Below, piece by piece: positions 20,640-29,938 of a DNA stretch of 64,000 bases. Below the pieces are notes generated by a model. It was not told the DNA's origin. It saw only the letters and a program-made list of their open reading frames with translations, and made no database searches. Each line of letters starts with the position of its first letter. Within the stretch, counting starts at the first letter, position 1. Made by a program: the position numbers and the translations under genes. The stretch is from Nocardia tengchongensis (GTDB taxonomy: Bacteria > Actinomycetota > Actinomycetes > Mycobacteriales > Mycobacteriaceae): the NCBI RefSeq assembly GCF_018362975.1, contig NZ_CP074371.1, positions 4,526,001-4,590,000 on the forward strand, written 5' to 3'.

Positions 20640-21598
20640 AAGCCATCACCCAGGACGCCTACGGCACCGTCGATGCGTTGTCCTACACCGACATTCCCAC
20701 CCCGCAGACCGGGCCGGACGGGGTGCTCGTCCGGGTCCGCGCCGCGGGTGTGGACCCCAGCGTCTGGCACATGATGACCGGCGAACCACTGGTCGCCCGG
20801 CTGGCGCTGGGCCCCGGCAAACCCCGGGAGCGGGTGCGCGGCTGGGATGTCGCGGGCATCGTGGAAGCGGTCGGCCCGCAGGTCACCGCATTCGAGCCCG
20901 GTGACGAGGTGTTCGGGACGGTCCCCGGTTCGTTCGCCGAATTCGCCGCCGCCCCCGCGGCCAAGCTGCAACGCAAGCCCGCCAATCTGAGCTTCGAACA
21001 GGCTGCGGCGCTACCGATCTCGGGTACGACCGCGCTCACCGGTTTGCGCGACACGGGCCGTATCGAGGCGGGTCAGCGCGTGCTGATCATCGGCGCCTCC
21101 GGCGGTGTCGGTCACCTGGCGGTCCAGCTGGCCAAGCATTACGGCGCCGAGGTGACCGGCGTGTGCTCGGGCGCGTCCTCCGCCTTCGTCACCGGGCTCG
21201 GCGCGGACCGCGTCATCGACTACCGGACCGAAAAGCTCAGCGGCCGTTACGACCTCATCCTCGATATGGCCGGCAACCGCCCGCTGGCGGTGCTGCGCGA
21301 CCTGCTCACCGAGACCGGCACCCTGGTCCTCGGCGGCGGTGAGGGTGGCGGCCGTTTCTTCGGCGGCCTGGGCCGTTCGGTGCGCGCCGAGCTGCTCTCG
21401 CCCTTCGCGCGTCAGCGCCTGCGCGCGCTGCTGGCCCTGCCCAAGCCCGAAGCCCTGGTCACGCTCACCGAGCTCGCTACCGCGGGCGCGGTCGTCCCGC
21501 ACATCGACCGCACCTACGCCCTGTCCGAAGCGCCCGCCGCCATCACCCATCTGGCCGCCGGCCACTCACGCGGCAAATCGGTCATCGTGGTCAGTTGA
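20636..21598 (+). CDS. NADPH:quinone reductase-like MDR oxidoreductase
   Basis: The 320-residue protein of the zinc-independent MDR/quinone oxidoreductase family has an N-terminal GroES-like fold (VLVRVRAAGVDPSVWHMM, GWDVAGIVEAVG, GDEVFG). The nucleotide-binding fold has VLIIGASGGVGHLAVQLAKH at about residues 148-167. The cysteines of the structural zinc lobe are absent. It starts GTG, overlapping the XRE stop by 4 bp. It probably reduces quinones or enones with NADPH; the physiological substrate is unknown. Confidence 0.9.
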   Translation: MKAITQDAYGTVDALSYTDIPTPQTGPDGVLVRVRAAGVDPSVWHMMTGEPLVARLALGPGKPRERVRGWDVAGIVEAVGPQVTAFEPGDEVFGTVPGSFAEFAAAPAAKLQRKPANLSFEQAAALPISGTTALTGLRDTGRIEAGQRVLIIGASGGVGHLAVQLAKHYGAEVTGVCSGASSAFVTGLGADRVIDYRTEKLSGRYDLILDMAGNRPLAVLRDLLTETGTLVLGGGEGGGRFFGGLGRSVRAELLSPFARQRLRALLALPKPEALVTLTELATAGAVVPHIDRTYALSEAPAAITHLAAGHSRGKSVIVVS

Positions 21599-21640
21599 TT
21601 TGTTTGACGCCCGATCGGCGCGGGGCATCGATCAGCAGGG

Positions 21641-22297
21641 TCAGTCCAGTCGGCCGTAGATCAGGCGCAGGACCGCTTCGGTGAGATCGTCGAGGCCGCG
21701 ATTCACCTCGTCCGGGGGCGCCGCGGACAACTGCGAGAGCCGGCCGTCGCGCATCAGGGTGACGAGTGCCGCCAGCGTTGCCGAGTCGATGCCCTCGGGA
21801 GCGAGGCCGGCCGCGCGGTCGCGCTCGATCTTGGCGGCCAGCGCGCTGGTGAATCGGTTCTGGATGGTGGCGATGAATTCGGTCAGCGGCGGGTAGTTGT
21901 TGTCGTAACCCTCCAGTGAGCAGACCAGGATCGTGCTGTTGTCGTGCCAGATCGCGGCCGTCCCCGCGAGTTGGGTGCGCAGCAGTTCGCGCTGCGGGCC
22001 GGTGGACGGCAGCCAGACGTGGGTCTTGGCGTAACCGTCGCTCACGTCCTCCATCAGGCGCGCGAGAACCGCGTGTTTGGACGGGAAGTAGAAGTAGAAG
22101 CTGGTGCGCGAAAGGCCTGTCGCGGTGGTGATGTCGTCGACGGTCAGGTTGGCCATCGGCTTCTTGGTCAGCAGCCGGCGGGTCGCGTCGAGGATCTCGG
22201 CCTCGCGCTGATCACCCTTCGACACGGCGCCGCGGCGGCGCAGATTCTCGGTCGTGACTCGGGTCTGCTTCACCTTGCGTCCGCCCTGCTGCGCCAT
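21641..22297 (-). CDS. TetR/EthR-like repressor, divergent from an MFS pump
   Basis: The 218-residue regulator has a TetR helix-turn-helix at about residues 32-75 (MANLTVDDITTATGLSRTSF, then YFYFPSKHAVLARLM), a close match to the EthR style. The divergent MFS transporter and a perfect palindrome between them indicate local repression relieved by a ligand the pump exports. The long basic N-terminal tail (QGGRKVKQTRV) is unusual for the family. Confidence 0.92.
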   Translation of the reverse strand: MAQQGGRKVKQTRVTTENLRRRGAVSKGDQREAEILDATRRLLTKKPMANLTVDDITTATGLSRTSFYFYFPSKHAVLARLMEDVSDGYAKTHVWLPSTGPQRELLRTQLAGTAAIWHDNSTILVCSLEGYDNNYPPLTEFIATIQNRFTSALAAKIERDRAAGLAPEGIDSATLAALVTLMRDGRLSQLSAAPPDEVNRGLDDLTEAVLRLIYGRLD

Positions 22298-22348
22298 GTG
22301 TTCACCCTATTCGAGTTCCATTCCTGCAATGGACGTGGCGTCTATCAT

Positions 22349-22367
22349 AATCGACACTGTGTCGATT
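22349..22367. promoter_or_regulatory. palindromic TetR operator between tetR and mfs
   Basis: AATCGACACTGTGTCGATT is a perfect 9-bp inverted repeat around one central base. It lies 52 nt from the TetR ATG and 19 nt from the MFS ATG. CATAAT (22345-22350) overlaps its left edge and could be the -10 of the pump promoter. The arrangement is typical of a divergent TetR-controlled efflux pair. Confidence 0.8.
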
Positions 22368-22386
22368 CCGTCGTAGGGTTTCACGA

Positions 22387-23889
22387 ATGACCTCCCCGCT
22401 CGAGCATCGGCGTTCCGCGTCGCCGACCGCGATCGTGCTGACCATGGCCAGCACCGTGTTTCTTCTGGCCATGGCCCAGACCCTGCCCGTGCCGGCGCTG
22501 CCGCAGATCGGTCTGCAGCTCGGCGTCTCGGCGACCACCGTCGGATGGGTCACGACCGCGACCATGCTGGCCGCCTCGGCGCTGACACCACTGCTCGGGC
22601 GATTGGGTGATGTCTACGGACACAAGCCGGTCATCCTGGCGACGCTGGTGGTGACGCTGGCCGGCAGCCTGATCGCGGCCTCGGCGCACAGCATCGATCT
22701 GCTCATCGTCGGAAGGGCCTTGCAGGGCGCCAGTTTCGGTCTGTTCCCGCTGGCGATCAGCGTGCTGCGCCATGAACTTCCCGCCGAGCGCCTGACCGGG
22801 GCCCTGGCCGTTACCGCGTCGACGCTGGGCGTGGGCAGCGGTGTCGCGCTGGTGGCCACGGGTCTGCTGACGCAGGGCGGCGCGGACTACCGCCGCATCT
22901 TCTGGCTGTGCGTCGTGCTGACCGTGGTGGTGCTGGCGCTGGCGTTCTTCATCCTGCCGCGGCGCGCGGGCCAGGGCGGCCGCGTCGATTACGTGGGCGC
23001 CGCTGTCCTCGGCGTCGGTCTGGTCTGCCTGCTGCTGCCGATTTCCCAAGGCCACGAGTGGGGTTGGGGCAGTGCCCGCGTGATCGGACTGTTCATTGCG
23101 TCGGTGGTCGTGCTGGCCGGGTTCCTGGTGCTGCAGTCCAAGCTGCGTTCGCCGCTGGTGGCGACCTCGCTGCTGGCGCACCGCCCGGTCGCGGTCACCA
23201 ATATGGCCAGCTTCTGCGTCGGTTTCGCGATGTTCAGCGTGTTCCTCGGGGCGACCTACTTCGTGGCGACGCCGCGGGCGCTGGCCGGCTTCGGTTTCGA
23301 CGCCTCCGTGCTGCGCACCAGCGTGGCCTTCATGCTGCCGGGCGCGGTGGTCTCGGTGGTGATGGGCCCGATCGCCGGCCGCCTGGTCGGGCGGATCGGC
23401 GCGCGGTATGTCCTGCTGCTCGCCAGCGTCATCGGCCTGTGCGCGCTCACCGCCCTGGCGGTGCTGCACACGACCAGCGCGGAAGTCGTTGTCGCACTGA
23501 TCGTCGCGAACGCGGCCATCGCGATCGCCTACGCCGCCATGCCCGCACTCCTGGTCGCCAATGTGGCGCCGCACGAGACCGGCATCGCCAACTCGATCAA
23601 CTCGATCATGCGCACCGTCGGCGGCGCCATCGGCAGCGCCCTGGTCGTCACCATCCTCACCAGCGACACCCTCGGCCACGCCCTGCCCAACGGCGCGGTG
23701 ATCACGCTCCCGGCCGAAGACGCCTACCGCATCGCCTTCCTGACCGGCGCGGCCTTCTTCGCGGTGGCAGCGCTGCTGGCCGGCTTCGGCCTCGGCCGCA
23801 CCGGCCGCCGCCTGACCCCGCACGAGGTCGAAGAGGACGTCGCCCTGGCTCGCGCCGGTGAATTCGCCACCGCCTCCGCCAGTCTCTGA
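22387..23889 (+). CDS. MFS drug transporter, DHA2-type (14 TM)
   Basis: This 500-residue major facilitator has about 14 hydrophobic segments, the motif-A-like loop GRLGDVYGHKPV between TM2 and TM3, and a late ANVAPHETGIANSINS loop typical of DHA2 multidrug exporters. It is driven by proton antiport. A divergent TetR gene and a palindrome in its promoter suggest induction by the exported compound. A strong terminator follows 13 nt after its stop. Confidence 0.92.
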   Translation: MTSPLEHRRSASPTAIVLTMASTVFLLAMAQTLPVPALPQIGLQLGVSATTVGWVTTATMLAASALTPLLGRLGDVYGHKPVILATLVVTLAGSLIAASAHSIDLLIVGRALQGASFGLFPLAISVLRHELPAERLTGALAVTASTLGVGSGVALVATGLLTQGGADYRRIFWLCVVLTVVVLALAFFILPRRAGQGGRVDYVGAAVLGVGLVCLLLPISQGHEWGWGSARVIGLFIASVVVLAGFLVLQSKLRSPLVATSLLAHRPVAVTNMASFCVGFAMFSVFLGATYFVATPRALAGFGFDASVLRTSVAFMLPGAVVSVVMGPIAGRLVGRIGARYVLLLASVIGLCALTALAVLHTTSAEVVVALIVANAAIAIAYAAMPALLVANVAPHETGIANSINSIMRTVGGAIGSALVVTILTSDTLGHALPNGAVITLPAEDAYRIAFLTGAAFFAVAALLAGFGLGRTGRRLTPHEVEEDVALARAGEFATASASL

Positions 23890-23902
23890 CCCGAAAACGC
23901 CC

Positions 23903-23936
23903 GAACCCCTCCACCGTTCATACGGTGGAGGGGTTC
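23903..23936. terminator. perfect 15-bp hairpin terminator after mfs
   Basis: GAACCCCTCCACCGT pairs perfectly with ACGGTGGAGGGGTTC across a TCAT loop. It serves mfs on the plus strand and can also end the short minus-strand gene at 23957-24058. Confidence 0.88.
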
Positions 23937-23956
23937 GCGCTGTCGTCCGCGCGGTC

Positions 23957-24058
23957 TTACAGCGGGATCGGGCCCGCCGAGCCCGAGGTGAACCACGACA
24001 CGGTCGCGTTGACGTGGGTCAGGATGACATTGACGATCTCGAGAACGGCTGAACCCAT
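23957..24058 (-). CDS. 33-residue amphipathic small protein, candidate
   Basis: The minus-strand reading frame from ATG 24058 to TAA 23957 encodes 33 residues: MGSAVLEIVNVILTHVNATV, then a Ser/Gly turn (SWFTSGSAGPIPL). AGGA sits 8-11 nt upstream of the ATG. The peptide is hydrophobic and amphipathic, without charged residues except Glu7. It lies in its own compartment between the mfs hairpin and the glcB hairpin. No family was recognised. Its compact form recalls the very short envelope proteins of Corynebacteriales, but that is only a resemblance. Confidence 0.5.
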   Translation of the reverse strand: MGSAVLEIVNVILTHVNATVSWFTSGSAGPIPL

Positions 24059-24122
24059 CGATAAATCCTCATGCTCGGGGTGATTGACGCTGCGCAGCGT
24101 ATCCGACCCGCTCCGAAACGGG

Positions 24123-24158
24123 GGAATCCCCGGCCGATGGTGATCGACCGGGGATTCC
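24123..24158 (-). terminator. hairpin terminator downstream of glcB
   Basis: GGAATCCCCGG pairs perfectly with CCGGGGATTCC over a 14-nt loop. It begins 26 nt past the glcB stop on the minus strand. Confidence 0.75.
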
Positions 24159-24183
24159 GTTGCAGCTCAAACGAAGTCGGAAC

Positions 24184-26376
24184 CTACACGCACTTGGCGG
24201 CGGCCTTGGCCTCGCGGCGGCGGCGGTGGAGGATCGGTTCGGTGTAGCCGTTGGGCTGGGTGGTGCCCTCGAGGACCAGTTCCTTCGCCGCCTGGAAGGC
24301 GATGGAGGCGTTGAAGTCCGGGGACATGGCGAAGTACGACGAGTCGCCGGCGTTCTGGCGGTCGACGACGGGGGCCATGCGCTCGAGCGAGGCGATCACG
24401 TCGGCCTCGGTGACGATGCCGTGGCGCAGCCAGTTGGCCATCAGCTGGCTGGAGATGCGCAGGGTGGCGCGGTCCTCCATGAGGCCGATGTCCTTGATGT
24501 CGGGCACCTTCGAGCAGCCGACGCCCTGGTCGATCCAGCGCACCACGTAGCCGAGGATGCCCTGCGAGTTGTTGTCCAGCTCCTGCTGGATCTCCTCGGG
24601 CGACCAGTCGGTGTTCGGGGCGAGCGGGATCTCGAGGATCTCGTCGACGGTGGCGCGGGGGCCGCCCTTGGCGATCTCGGCCTGCCGCTTGAACACGTCC
24701 ACCAGGTGGTAGTGGGTGGCGTGCAGGGTGGCGGCGGTGGGCGAGGGCACCCAGGCGGTGTTGGCGCCGGACTTCGGGTGGCCGATCTTCTGGACCAGCA
24801 TCTCGGCCATCAGATCGGGCATGGCCCACATGCCCTTACCGATCTGCGCCTTGCCGGGCAGGCCGGTGGCCAGACCGGTGTCGACGTTCCAGTCCTCGTA
24901 GGACTTGATCCACTGCTGGCCCTTCATCTCGGCCTTGCGGACCATCGGCCCGGCCTCCATGGAGGTGTGGATCTCGTCGCCGGTGCGGTCCAGGAAGCCG
25001 GTGTTGATGAACACCACGCGGTCCTTGGCGGCGTGGATGGACGCCTTCAGGTTCACCGTGGTGCGGCGCTCCTCGTCCATGATGCCGACCTTGAGGGTGT
25101 TGGCCGGCAGGCCCACGACCTCTTCGATGCGGCCGAACAGCTCGTTGGTGAAGGCCACCTCGTCCGGGCCGTGCATCTTCGGCTTCACGATGTAGATCGA
25201 GCCGGTGCGGGTGTTGCGCAGCGCGGTCGCGTCATTCGCGGCGTTCAGGGCGTGCTTGGCGATCAGGACGGTGATCAGGCCGTCCATGATGCCCTCGGGG
25301 ATCTCGTTGCCCGCGGCGTCGATGATCGCGTCGGAGGTCATCAGGTGACCCACGTTGCGCACGAACAGCAGCGAACGGCCGTGCAGCACGAGCTCGCCGC
25401 CGTCGATCGCGGTGTAGACGCGGTCCGGGTTCATGGTGCGGGTGAAGGTCTTGCCGCCCTTGGACACCGCCTCGGCCAGATCGCCCTTCATCAGGCCTAG
25501 CCAGTTGTGGTAGCAGAGGACCTTGTCCTCGGCGTCCACGGCCGCGACCGAGTCCTCGAAGTCCATGATCGTGGTGACCGCGGACTCCAGCACCAGGTCC
25601 TTGACACCGGCGGTGTCGGTGGAGCCGATGGGGGAGGACGGGTCGATCTGGATCTCGATGTGCAGCCCGTTGTGCTTCAACAGGATCGAGGTCGGGTTGG
25701 CCGGGTCGCCCAGGTAGCCGACGAGGGTGTCGTTGTCGGCCAGGCCGATCTCGGTGCCGTCCTCGAGGCCGACCACGAGCTCGCCGTCCTCGATCGAGTA
25801 CTTGGTGGAGCCGACGTGCGAGCCGGTGATCAGCGGCACCGCGTCGTCGAGGAAGTTGCGGGCCCACTCGATGACCTTGTCACCGCGGACCTTGTTGTAG
25901 CCCGAGCCCTTCTCCGCGCCATTGGCCTCGGAGATGGCATCGGTGCCGTACAGGGCGTCGTAGAGCGAGCCCCAGCGCGCGTTCGCGGCGTTGATGGCGA
26001 AGCGGGCGTTCATCACCGGCACGACCAGCTGCGGTCCGGCCTGGGTGGCGATTTCGGCGTCCACGTTCTCGGTACCGATCTGGAAGTCGGCCGGTTCGGG
26101 ACGGAGATAGCCGATCTCGGTGAGGAACTGCTTGTAGGCAGCCTTGTCGTAGCCTGCGCCCGGGTTCGCGCGGTGCCACTCGTCGATCTTGGCTTGGATG
26201 TCGTCGCGTTCCGCCAGCAGTGCGCGGTTGCGGGGGGCGAGGTCATTGATGACGGCCTCGGCACCCGACCAGAACGCGGCGGAATCAACACCGGTGCCGG
26301 GGAGGGCCTCGTTCTCCACGAAATCGTGGAGCACCTTGGCAACCTGCAGCCCGCCGACCTGAATCCGCTCTGTCAT
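24184..26376 (-). CDS. glcB: malate synthase G
   Basis: The 730-residue monomeric malate synthase condenses glyoxylate with acetyl-CoA to make malate in the glyoxylate shunt. Family landmarks are [18 protein letters not shown], the conserved Arg loop [39 protein letters not shown] and the late [18 protein letters not shown]. The length equals that of M. tuberculosis GlcB (741) within a few residues. It is a single gene, on the minus strand, at the same map position as Rv1837c. Confidence 0.97.
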   Translation of the reverse strand: MTERIQVGGLQVAKVLHDFVENEALPGTGVDSAAFWSGAEAVINDLAPRNRALLAERDDIQAKIDEWHRANPGAGYDKAAYKQFLTEIGYLRPEPADFQIGTENVDAEIATQAGPQLVVPVMNARFAINAANARWGSLYDALYGTDAISEANGAEKGSGYNKVRGDKVIEWARNFLDDAVPLITGSHVGSTKYSIEDGELVVGLEDGTEIGLADNDTLVGYLGDPANPTSILLKHNGLHIEIQIDPSSPIGSTDTAGVKDLVLESAVTTIMDFEDSVAAVDAEDKVLCYHNWLGLMKGDLAEAVSKGGKTFTRTMNPDRVYTAIDGGELVLHGRSLLFVRNVGHLMTSDAIIDAAGNEIPEGIMDGLITVLIAKHALNAANDATALRNTRTGSIYIVKPKMHGPDEVAFTNELFGRIEEVVGLPANTLKVGIMDEERRTTVNLKASIHAAKDRVVFINTGFLDRTGDEIHTSMEAGPMVRKAEMKGQQWIKSYEDWNVDTGLATGLPGKAQIGKGMWAMPDLMAEMLVQKIGHPKSGANTAWVPSPTAATLHATHYHLVDVFKRQAEIAKGGPRATVDEILEIPLAPNTDWSPEEIQQELDNNSQGILGYVVRWIDQGVGCSKVPDIKDIGLMEDRATLRISSQLMANWLRHGIVTEADVIASLERMAPVVDRQNAGDSSYFAMSPDFNASIAFQAAKELVLEGTTQPNGYTEPILHRRRREAKAAAKCV

Positions 26377-26491
26377 CTATTGCCTCATTTCGAGAAGCCG
26401 GGTGGAAAAAGTACGCCCGTCATATTACTCGCCGGTACGGGACGGTATTCCCCGGCCTCGGGGTGAGGGCCTCGGCCGATGGGGGTTGATT

Positions 26492-26516
26492 GTATCGATC
26501 GGTACATTTAATGTAC
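26492..26516. promoter_or_regulatory. two overlapping dyads in the SDR-TetR-ACAD promoter
   Basis: GTACATTTAATGTAC (26502-26516) is a perfect 6-bp inverted repeat around TTA. It overlaps GTATCGATCGGTAC (26492-26505), a palindrome with one mismatched pair. Both lie 29-53 nt before the SDR start and are the likely binding site of the TetR protein encoded next in the operon. This is inferred from symmetry and position. Confidence 0.55.
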
Positions 26517-26544
26517 TGGGTGGAACATTTTCCGGGGGCACGGC

Positions 26545-27306
26545 GTGAAGGTGCGGTTCATGGGAAAACCCTTGTCGGGCAAGGTCTCTGTGGTGACGGG
26601 CGGCAGTCGCGGACTCGGACGGGAGATGGTGCGCGCGTTCGCGGCCGCCGGATCCGACGTCGTGATCGCCAGTCGCAAGCTCGACGCGTGTGAGGAGCTG
26701 GCGCGCGAAGTGCGCGACGCCACAGGACAGCGAGCACTGGCCGTGGCCTGCAATGTGGGTGATTGGGCACAGTGCGACACGCTCGCCGACGCGGCCTACG
26801 CGGAGTTCGGGCGCGTCGACGTACTGGTCAACAACGCGGGCATGTCGCTGCTCTATCCCCGCTTGGACCAGGTTTCCGAGGCCATGTTCGACAAGGTGAT
26901 CGCCACCAATCTCAAGGGGCCGTTCCGGCTCTCGGCGCTCATCGGCGCGCGCATGGCCGCCGGCGGTGGGGGATCGATCGTAAATATATCTTCGATCGAG
27001 GCCGCCCATCCCGAACCGCTCGCGGTGCCCTACGCGGCCGCCAAGGCCGGGCTCGAGGCGCTGACCGGCGGATTCGCTCACACCTACGGGCCCTCGGTGC
27101 GGGTCAACACCATTCGCTGCGGGCCCTTCGACACCGATATCGCCAAAGCGTGGCCCGCGGAGATGCGCACCGAGCTGGCCCGACACACCGCGCTCGGCCG
27201 TCTCGGCGCGCCCGCCGACATCGTCGGGGCCGCGCTGTTCTTCGCCTCCGACGCCTCCGCCTACTGCACCGGCGCGACACTGGCCCTGGACGGTGGATTC
27301 CGGTGA
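26545..27306 (+). CDS. short-chain dehydrogenase/reductase
   Basis: The 253-residue classical SDR has the nucleotide site VTGGSRGLGREM (residues 18-29), NNAGMS, a catalytic Ser in VNISSIEAAH, and the YAAAK catalytic Tyr-x3-Lys. It ends with the family's LALDGGFR. The start is GTG at 26545, with ATG at 26560 as an alternative. It is the first gene of an operon with a TetR regulator and an acyl-CoA dehydrogenase, which suggests a hydroxyacyl or ketoacyl step in a catabolic route. Confidence 0.92.
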   Translation: MKVRFMGKPLSGKVSVVTGGSRGLGREMVRAFAAAGSDVVIASRKLDACEELAREVRDATGQRALAVACNVGDWAQCDTLADAAYAEFGRVDVLVNNAGMSLLYPRLDQVSEAMFDKVIATNLKGPFRLSALIGARMAAGGGGSIVNISSIEAAHPEPLAVPYAAAKAGLEALTGGFAHTYGPSVRVNTIRCGPFDTDIAKAWPAEMRTELARHTALGRLGAPADIVGAALFFASDASAYCTGATLALDGGFR

Positions 27307-27944
27307 CCGCCGCCGTTCCGGCCCGCCGCCGCGGCCGCCCGCTCGCCTCCGAGGCCGGGCCGGGGGAGACCCGCGAGCGGATCGTGCGCGCGGCGCTGGA
27401 GCTGTTCGCGGAGAAAGGGTTCCACGGCACCGGCGTCGCCGAGATCGGGGACCGGGCCGGGGTGCAGCGCGGGGCGCTGTACTACCACATCGGGTCCAAG
27501 GAGGAGCTGCTGTGGCAGATCCTCGGCGACTACACGCGCCTCATGCTGGCCGAGGCCGAGCGGATCGCGCACAGCGCCGACTATCCGGTCACCAAGCTGC
27601 GCAAGCTGATCCACTCGCACGTGGTCATGATCATCGACAACCGTCGCGCCGTCGCGATCCAGCTGCGCGACGTGGCCGCCCTCGGCGGTGAGCGGGCGCG
27701 CCAACTGCAAGAACTGCGGGACCGCATCCAAAACCTGTGGCAGCAGGTCATCGACGCGGGCACCGCCGCGGGCGTGCTGCGCACCGCCGACCACGTGGTC
27801 ACCAACGGCGTGCTCGGCATGCTCAATTCGGTGACCTTCTGGTACCGGCCCGACGGGCAGCACACGCCCGACGAGATCGCCGCCATTCTCTGCACCACCG
27901 TCCTGGATGGACTCATCCAACCGCGTACGAGCACGAAAGGCTGA
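27303..27944 (+). CDS. TetR-family regulator within a catabolic operon
   Basis: The 213-residue regulator has a TetR helix-turn-helix at residues 24-70 (IVRAALELFAEKGFHGTGVA, EIGDRAGVQRGALYYHIGSK). It starts GTG, overlapping the SDR stop by 4 bp (GTGA), and the acyl-CoA dehydrogenase starts 2 nt after its stop. The local dyads at 26492-26516 suggest autoregulation of the whole operon, plausibly by an acyl-CoA ligand. Confidence 0.9.
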   Translation: MTAAVPARRRGRPLASEAGPGETRERIVRAALELFAEKGFHGTGVAEIGDRAGVQRGALYYHIGSKEELLWQILGDYTRLMLAEAERIAHSADYPVTKLRKLIHSHVVMIIDNRRAVAIQLRDVAALGGERARQLQELRDRIQNLWQQVIDAGTAAGVLRTADHVVTNGVLGMLNSVTFWYRPDGQHTPDEIAAILCTTVLDGLIQPRTSTKG

Positions 27945-27946
27945 CC

Positions 27947-29238
27947 ATGGCTTGGGATTTCGGCACCGACCCGGAGTATCAGAAGAAGTTGGACTGGGTC
28001 GCGGAGTTCGTCAGCACCGAGGTGGAACCCCTCGACCTGATCTACCCCAATCCGTATGACCGCACCAACCCCGGGATCCGCGCGCTCATGAAGCCGCTGC
28101 AGGAGAAGGTGAAAGAACAGCAGCTGTGGGCCTGCCACCTGGGTCCGGAACTCGGTGGCCCCGGCTACGGGCAGCTGAAGCTGGCCCTGCTCAACGAGGT
28201 CCTCGGCACCTCGCAGTGGGCGCCGCTGGTGTTCGGCTGTCAGGCCCCGGATTCCGGCAATGCCGAGATCCTGGCGCATTTCGGGACGCCCGAGCAGAAG
28301 GCCAAGTACCTGCAGCCGCTGCTCGACGGCGAGATCGGGTCCTGCTACGTCATGACCGAGCCGACCGGCGGCTCCGACCCGACCGCCTTCGTGACGCGTG
28401 CGGTCCGCGATGGCGACGAGTGGGTCATCAACGGCGAGAAGTGGTTCAACTCCGCCGCCGAATTCGCCACCTTCCATATCGTCATGGCGGTCACCGATCC
28501 GGACGCGCCCCCGCACCAGCGGTTGTCGATGTTCATCGTCCCCGCCGACACCCCGGGCCTGGAGATCGTGAAGAACTTCACCGTCCCCGGCTTCAGCGAA
28601 CACGAAGGCCACCTGCGGTTCACCGATGTCCGCATTCCCGCGGATTCGTTGCTCGGGGCCGAGGGGCTCGGCTTCATCGTGGCCCAGACGCGTCTGGGCG
28701 GCGGCCGTGTCCACCACGCCATGCGCACGGTCGCGTTGGTGCGCAAGGCCTTCGACATGATGTGCGAGCGCGCCGTGTCCCGCCCGATGGGCAGGGGCAA
28801 TCTCGGTGGCAAGCAGATGACGCAGGAGAAGATCGCCGAGTCCTGGATCGAGATGGAGCAGTTCCGGCTGCTGGTGCTGCGCACCGCGTGGCGTATCGAC
28901 CAGGAGCAGGACTACCGCAAGGTGCGTCACGACATCGCCGCCATCAAGGTCGCCATGCCGAAGGTCATGCACGACATCGCCCAGCGCGCCATGCATCTGC
29001 ACGGGGCCATCGGCGTCAGCACCGACCTGCCGTTCACCGACATGATGACCTACGCGCAGATCATGGCCATCGCGGACGGGCCGACCGAGGTCCACAAGAT
29101 CACCTTGGCCAAGGAGGTGCTCAAGGGGTACGCCCCGGCGGATCCGGTGTACCCCACCGGTTATCGGCCCGCGCTGCGCGCGAGAAGGCCCGCCAACTGG
29201 TCGCCGAGCGGCTCGAGCACACCATCGCCAACCTCTGA
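27947..29238 (+). CDS. acyl-CoA dehydrogenase, frame disrupted near the C-terminus
   Basis: The enzyme is about 430 residues. It has the acyl-CoA dehydrogenase FAD/substrate motifs CYVMTEPTGGSDPTA (about residue 140) and INGEKWFNSAA, and a late HLHGAIGVSTDLPF and IADGPTEVHK. The reading frame is intact to GYRPALR, then slips near 29180. In the adjacent frame the expected tail EKARQLVAERLEHTIANL ends at a TGA (29236-29238), just before a terminator. An extra GC in the GCGCGC run, or one missing base, would explain it. Uncorrected, the frame runs on past the terminator, which is implausible. Confidence 0.87.
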
Positions 29239-29258
29239 TCGTTCGTCGAACGGCATGT

Positions 29259-29285
29259 CCTGGATGGTGATTCGGACCATCCAGG
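29259..29285. terminator. hairpin terminator between convergent ACAD and membrane genes
   Basis: CCTGGATGGT pairs perfectly with ACCATCCAGG over a 7-nt loop. It is 20 nt beyond the corrected acyl-CoA dehydrogenase stop and 17 nt beyond the stop of the minus-strand gene. Confidence 0.8.
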
Positions 29286-29302
29286 GCGTGTCATCCGGCG
29301 GG

Positions 29303-29806
29303 TCAGCCGGCGGGGGTGGGTTCGTCGATGGTGCGGACGTAGGTGTCGATGTAGGTCGACAGCAGCAGTTCGACCGTGGTGATGAACTTGGTGGCGTTCG
29401 CGGGTGTGGGGCCGCCCTCGTAACCGTCCGCGCCCGAGACGAATTTCCAGCCCTCCGACAACAGTGCTTGCTGGGTGCGGCGGTTGGCGGCCAGCCGCTG
29501 ATCGGTGCGGAAGAGCGCCGCACTGCCGGTGGCGACCACCGCGATGCCGCCGGCCACCGCGGTCGCGGCGCGGATCAGCGAACCCTCGAAACCGGCCAGG
29601 CCGGTGACCACGGCGCTGGCGGCCATGGCCAGGAAACGGGAGAACTGGCCGTAGTTGCGGAATCTGCCGGTGAGGCGGGTCGTATTCGCCACCTCGTGGG
29701 CGTAGGTGCTGGTCCAGAACTGGTGGAACGCGGGACCGACCGCTTTCCAGTCGATGACCTCGGCCATCGCGTCCGTTTGGGCGTTCGGTGCTGCGGAGCC
29801 TGCCAC
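29303..29806 (-). CDS. two-TM membrane protein, DUF4231/SLATT-like
   Basis: The 167-residue protein starts from GTG 29806 (ATG 29767 is an alternative). Two adjacent TM helices (FLAMAASAVVTGLAGFEG and AATAVAGGIAVVATGSAAL) are followed by a soluble helical tail with LLSEGWKFVSGADGYEG. This topology and the Trp/Tyr spacing resemble DUF4231 (SLATT) proteins, some of which are effector subunits of nucleotide-signalling defence systems. No CD-NTase or other partner is encoded next to it, so a defence role is unsupported here. Confidence 0.7.
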   Translation of the reverse strand: MAGSAAPNAQTDAMAEVIDWKAVGPAFHQFWTSTYAHEVANTTRLTGRFRNYGQFSRFLAMAASAVVTGLAGFEGSLIRAATAVAGGIAVVATGSAALFRTDQRLAANRRTQQALLSEGWKFVSGADGYEGGPTPANATKFITTVELLLSTYIDTYVRTIDEPTPAG

Positions 29807-29938
29807 GCGGTCAGTCTGACACGAGATCCGCGGCCGCGCCCGCCGGTTTTCGTGAGTATGGCTCGTGGCCAAGGGAATTCGTCCGCTTCGACCGACTTCG
29901 GCAGGTATCGCGCGGCCTGTCGTGCCCCGCGCGGCGGA

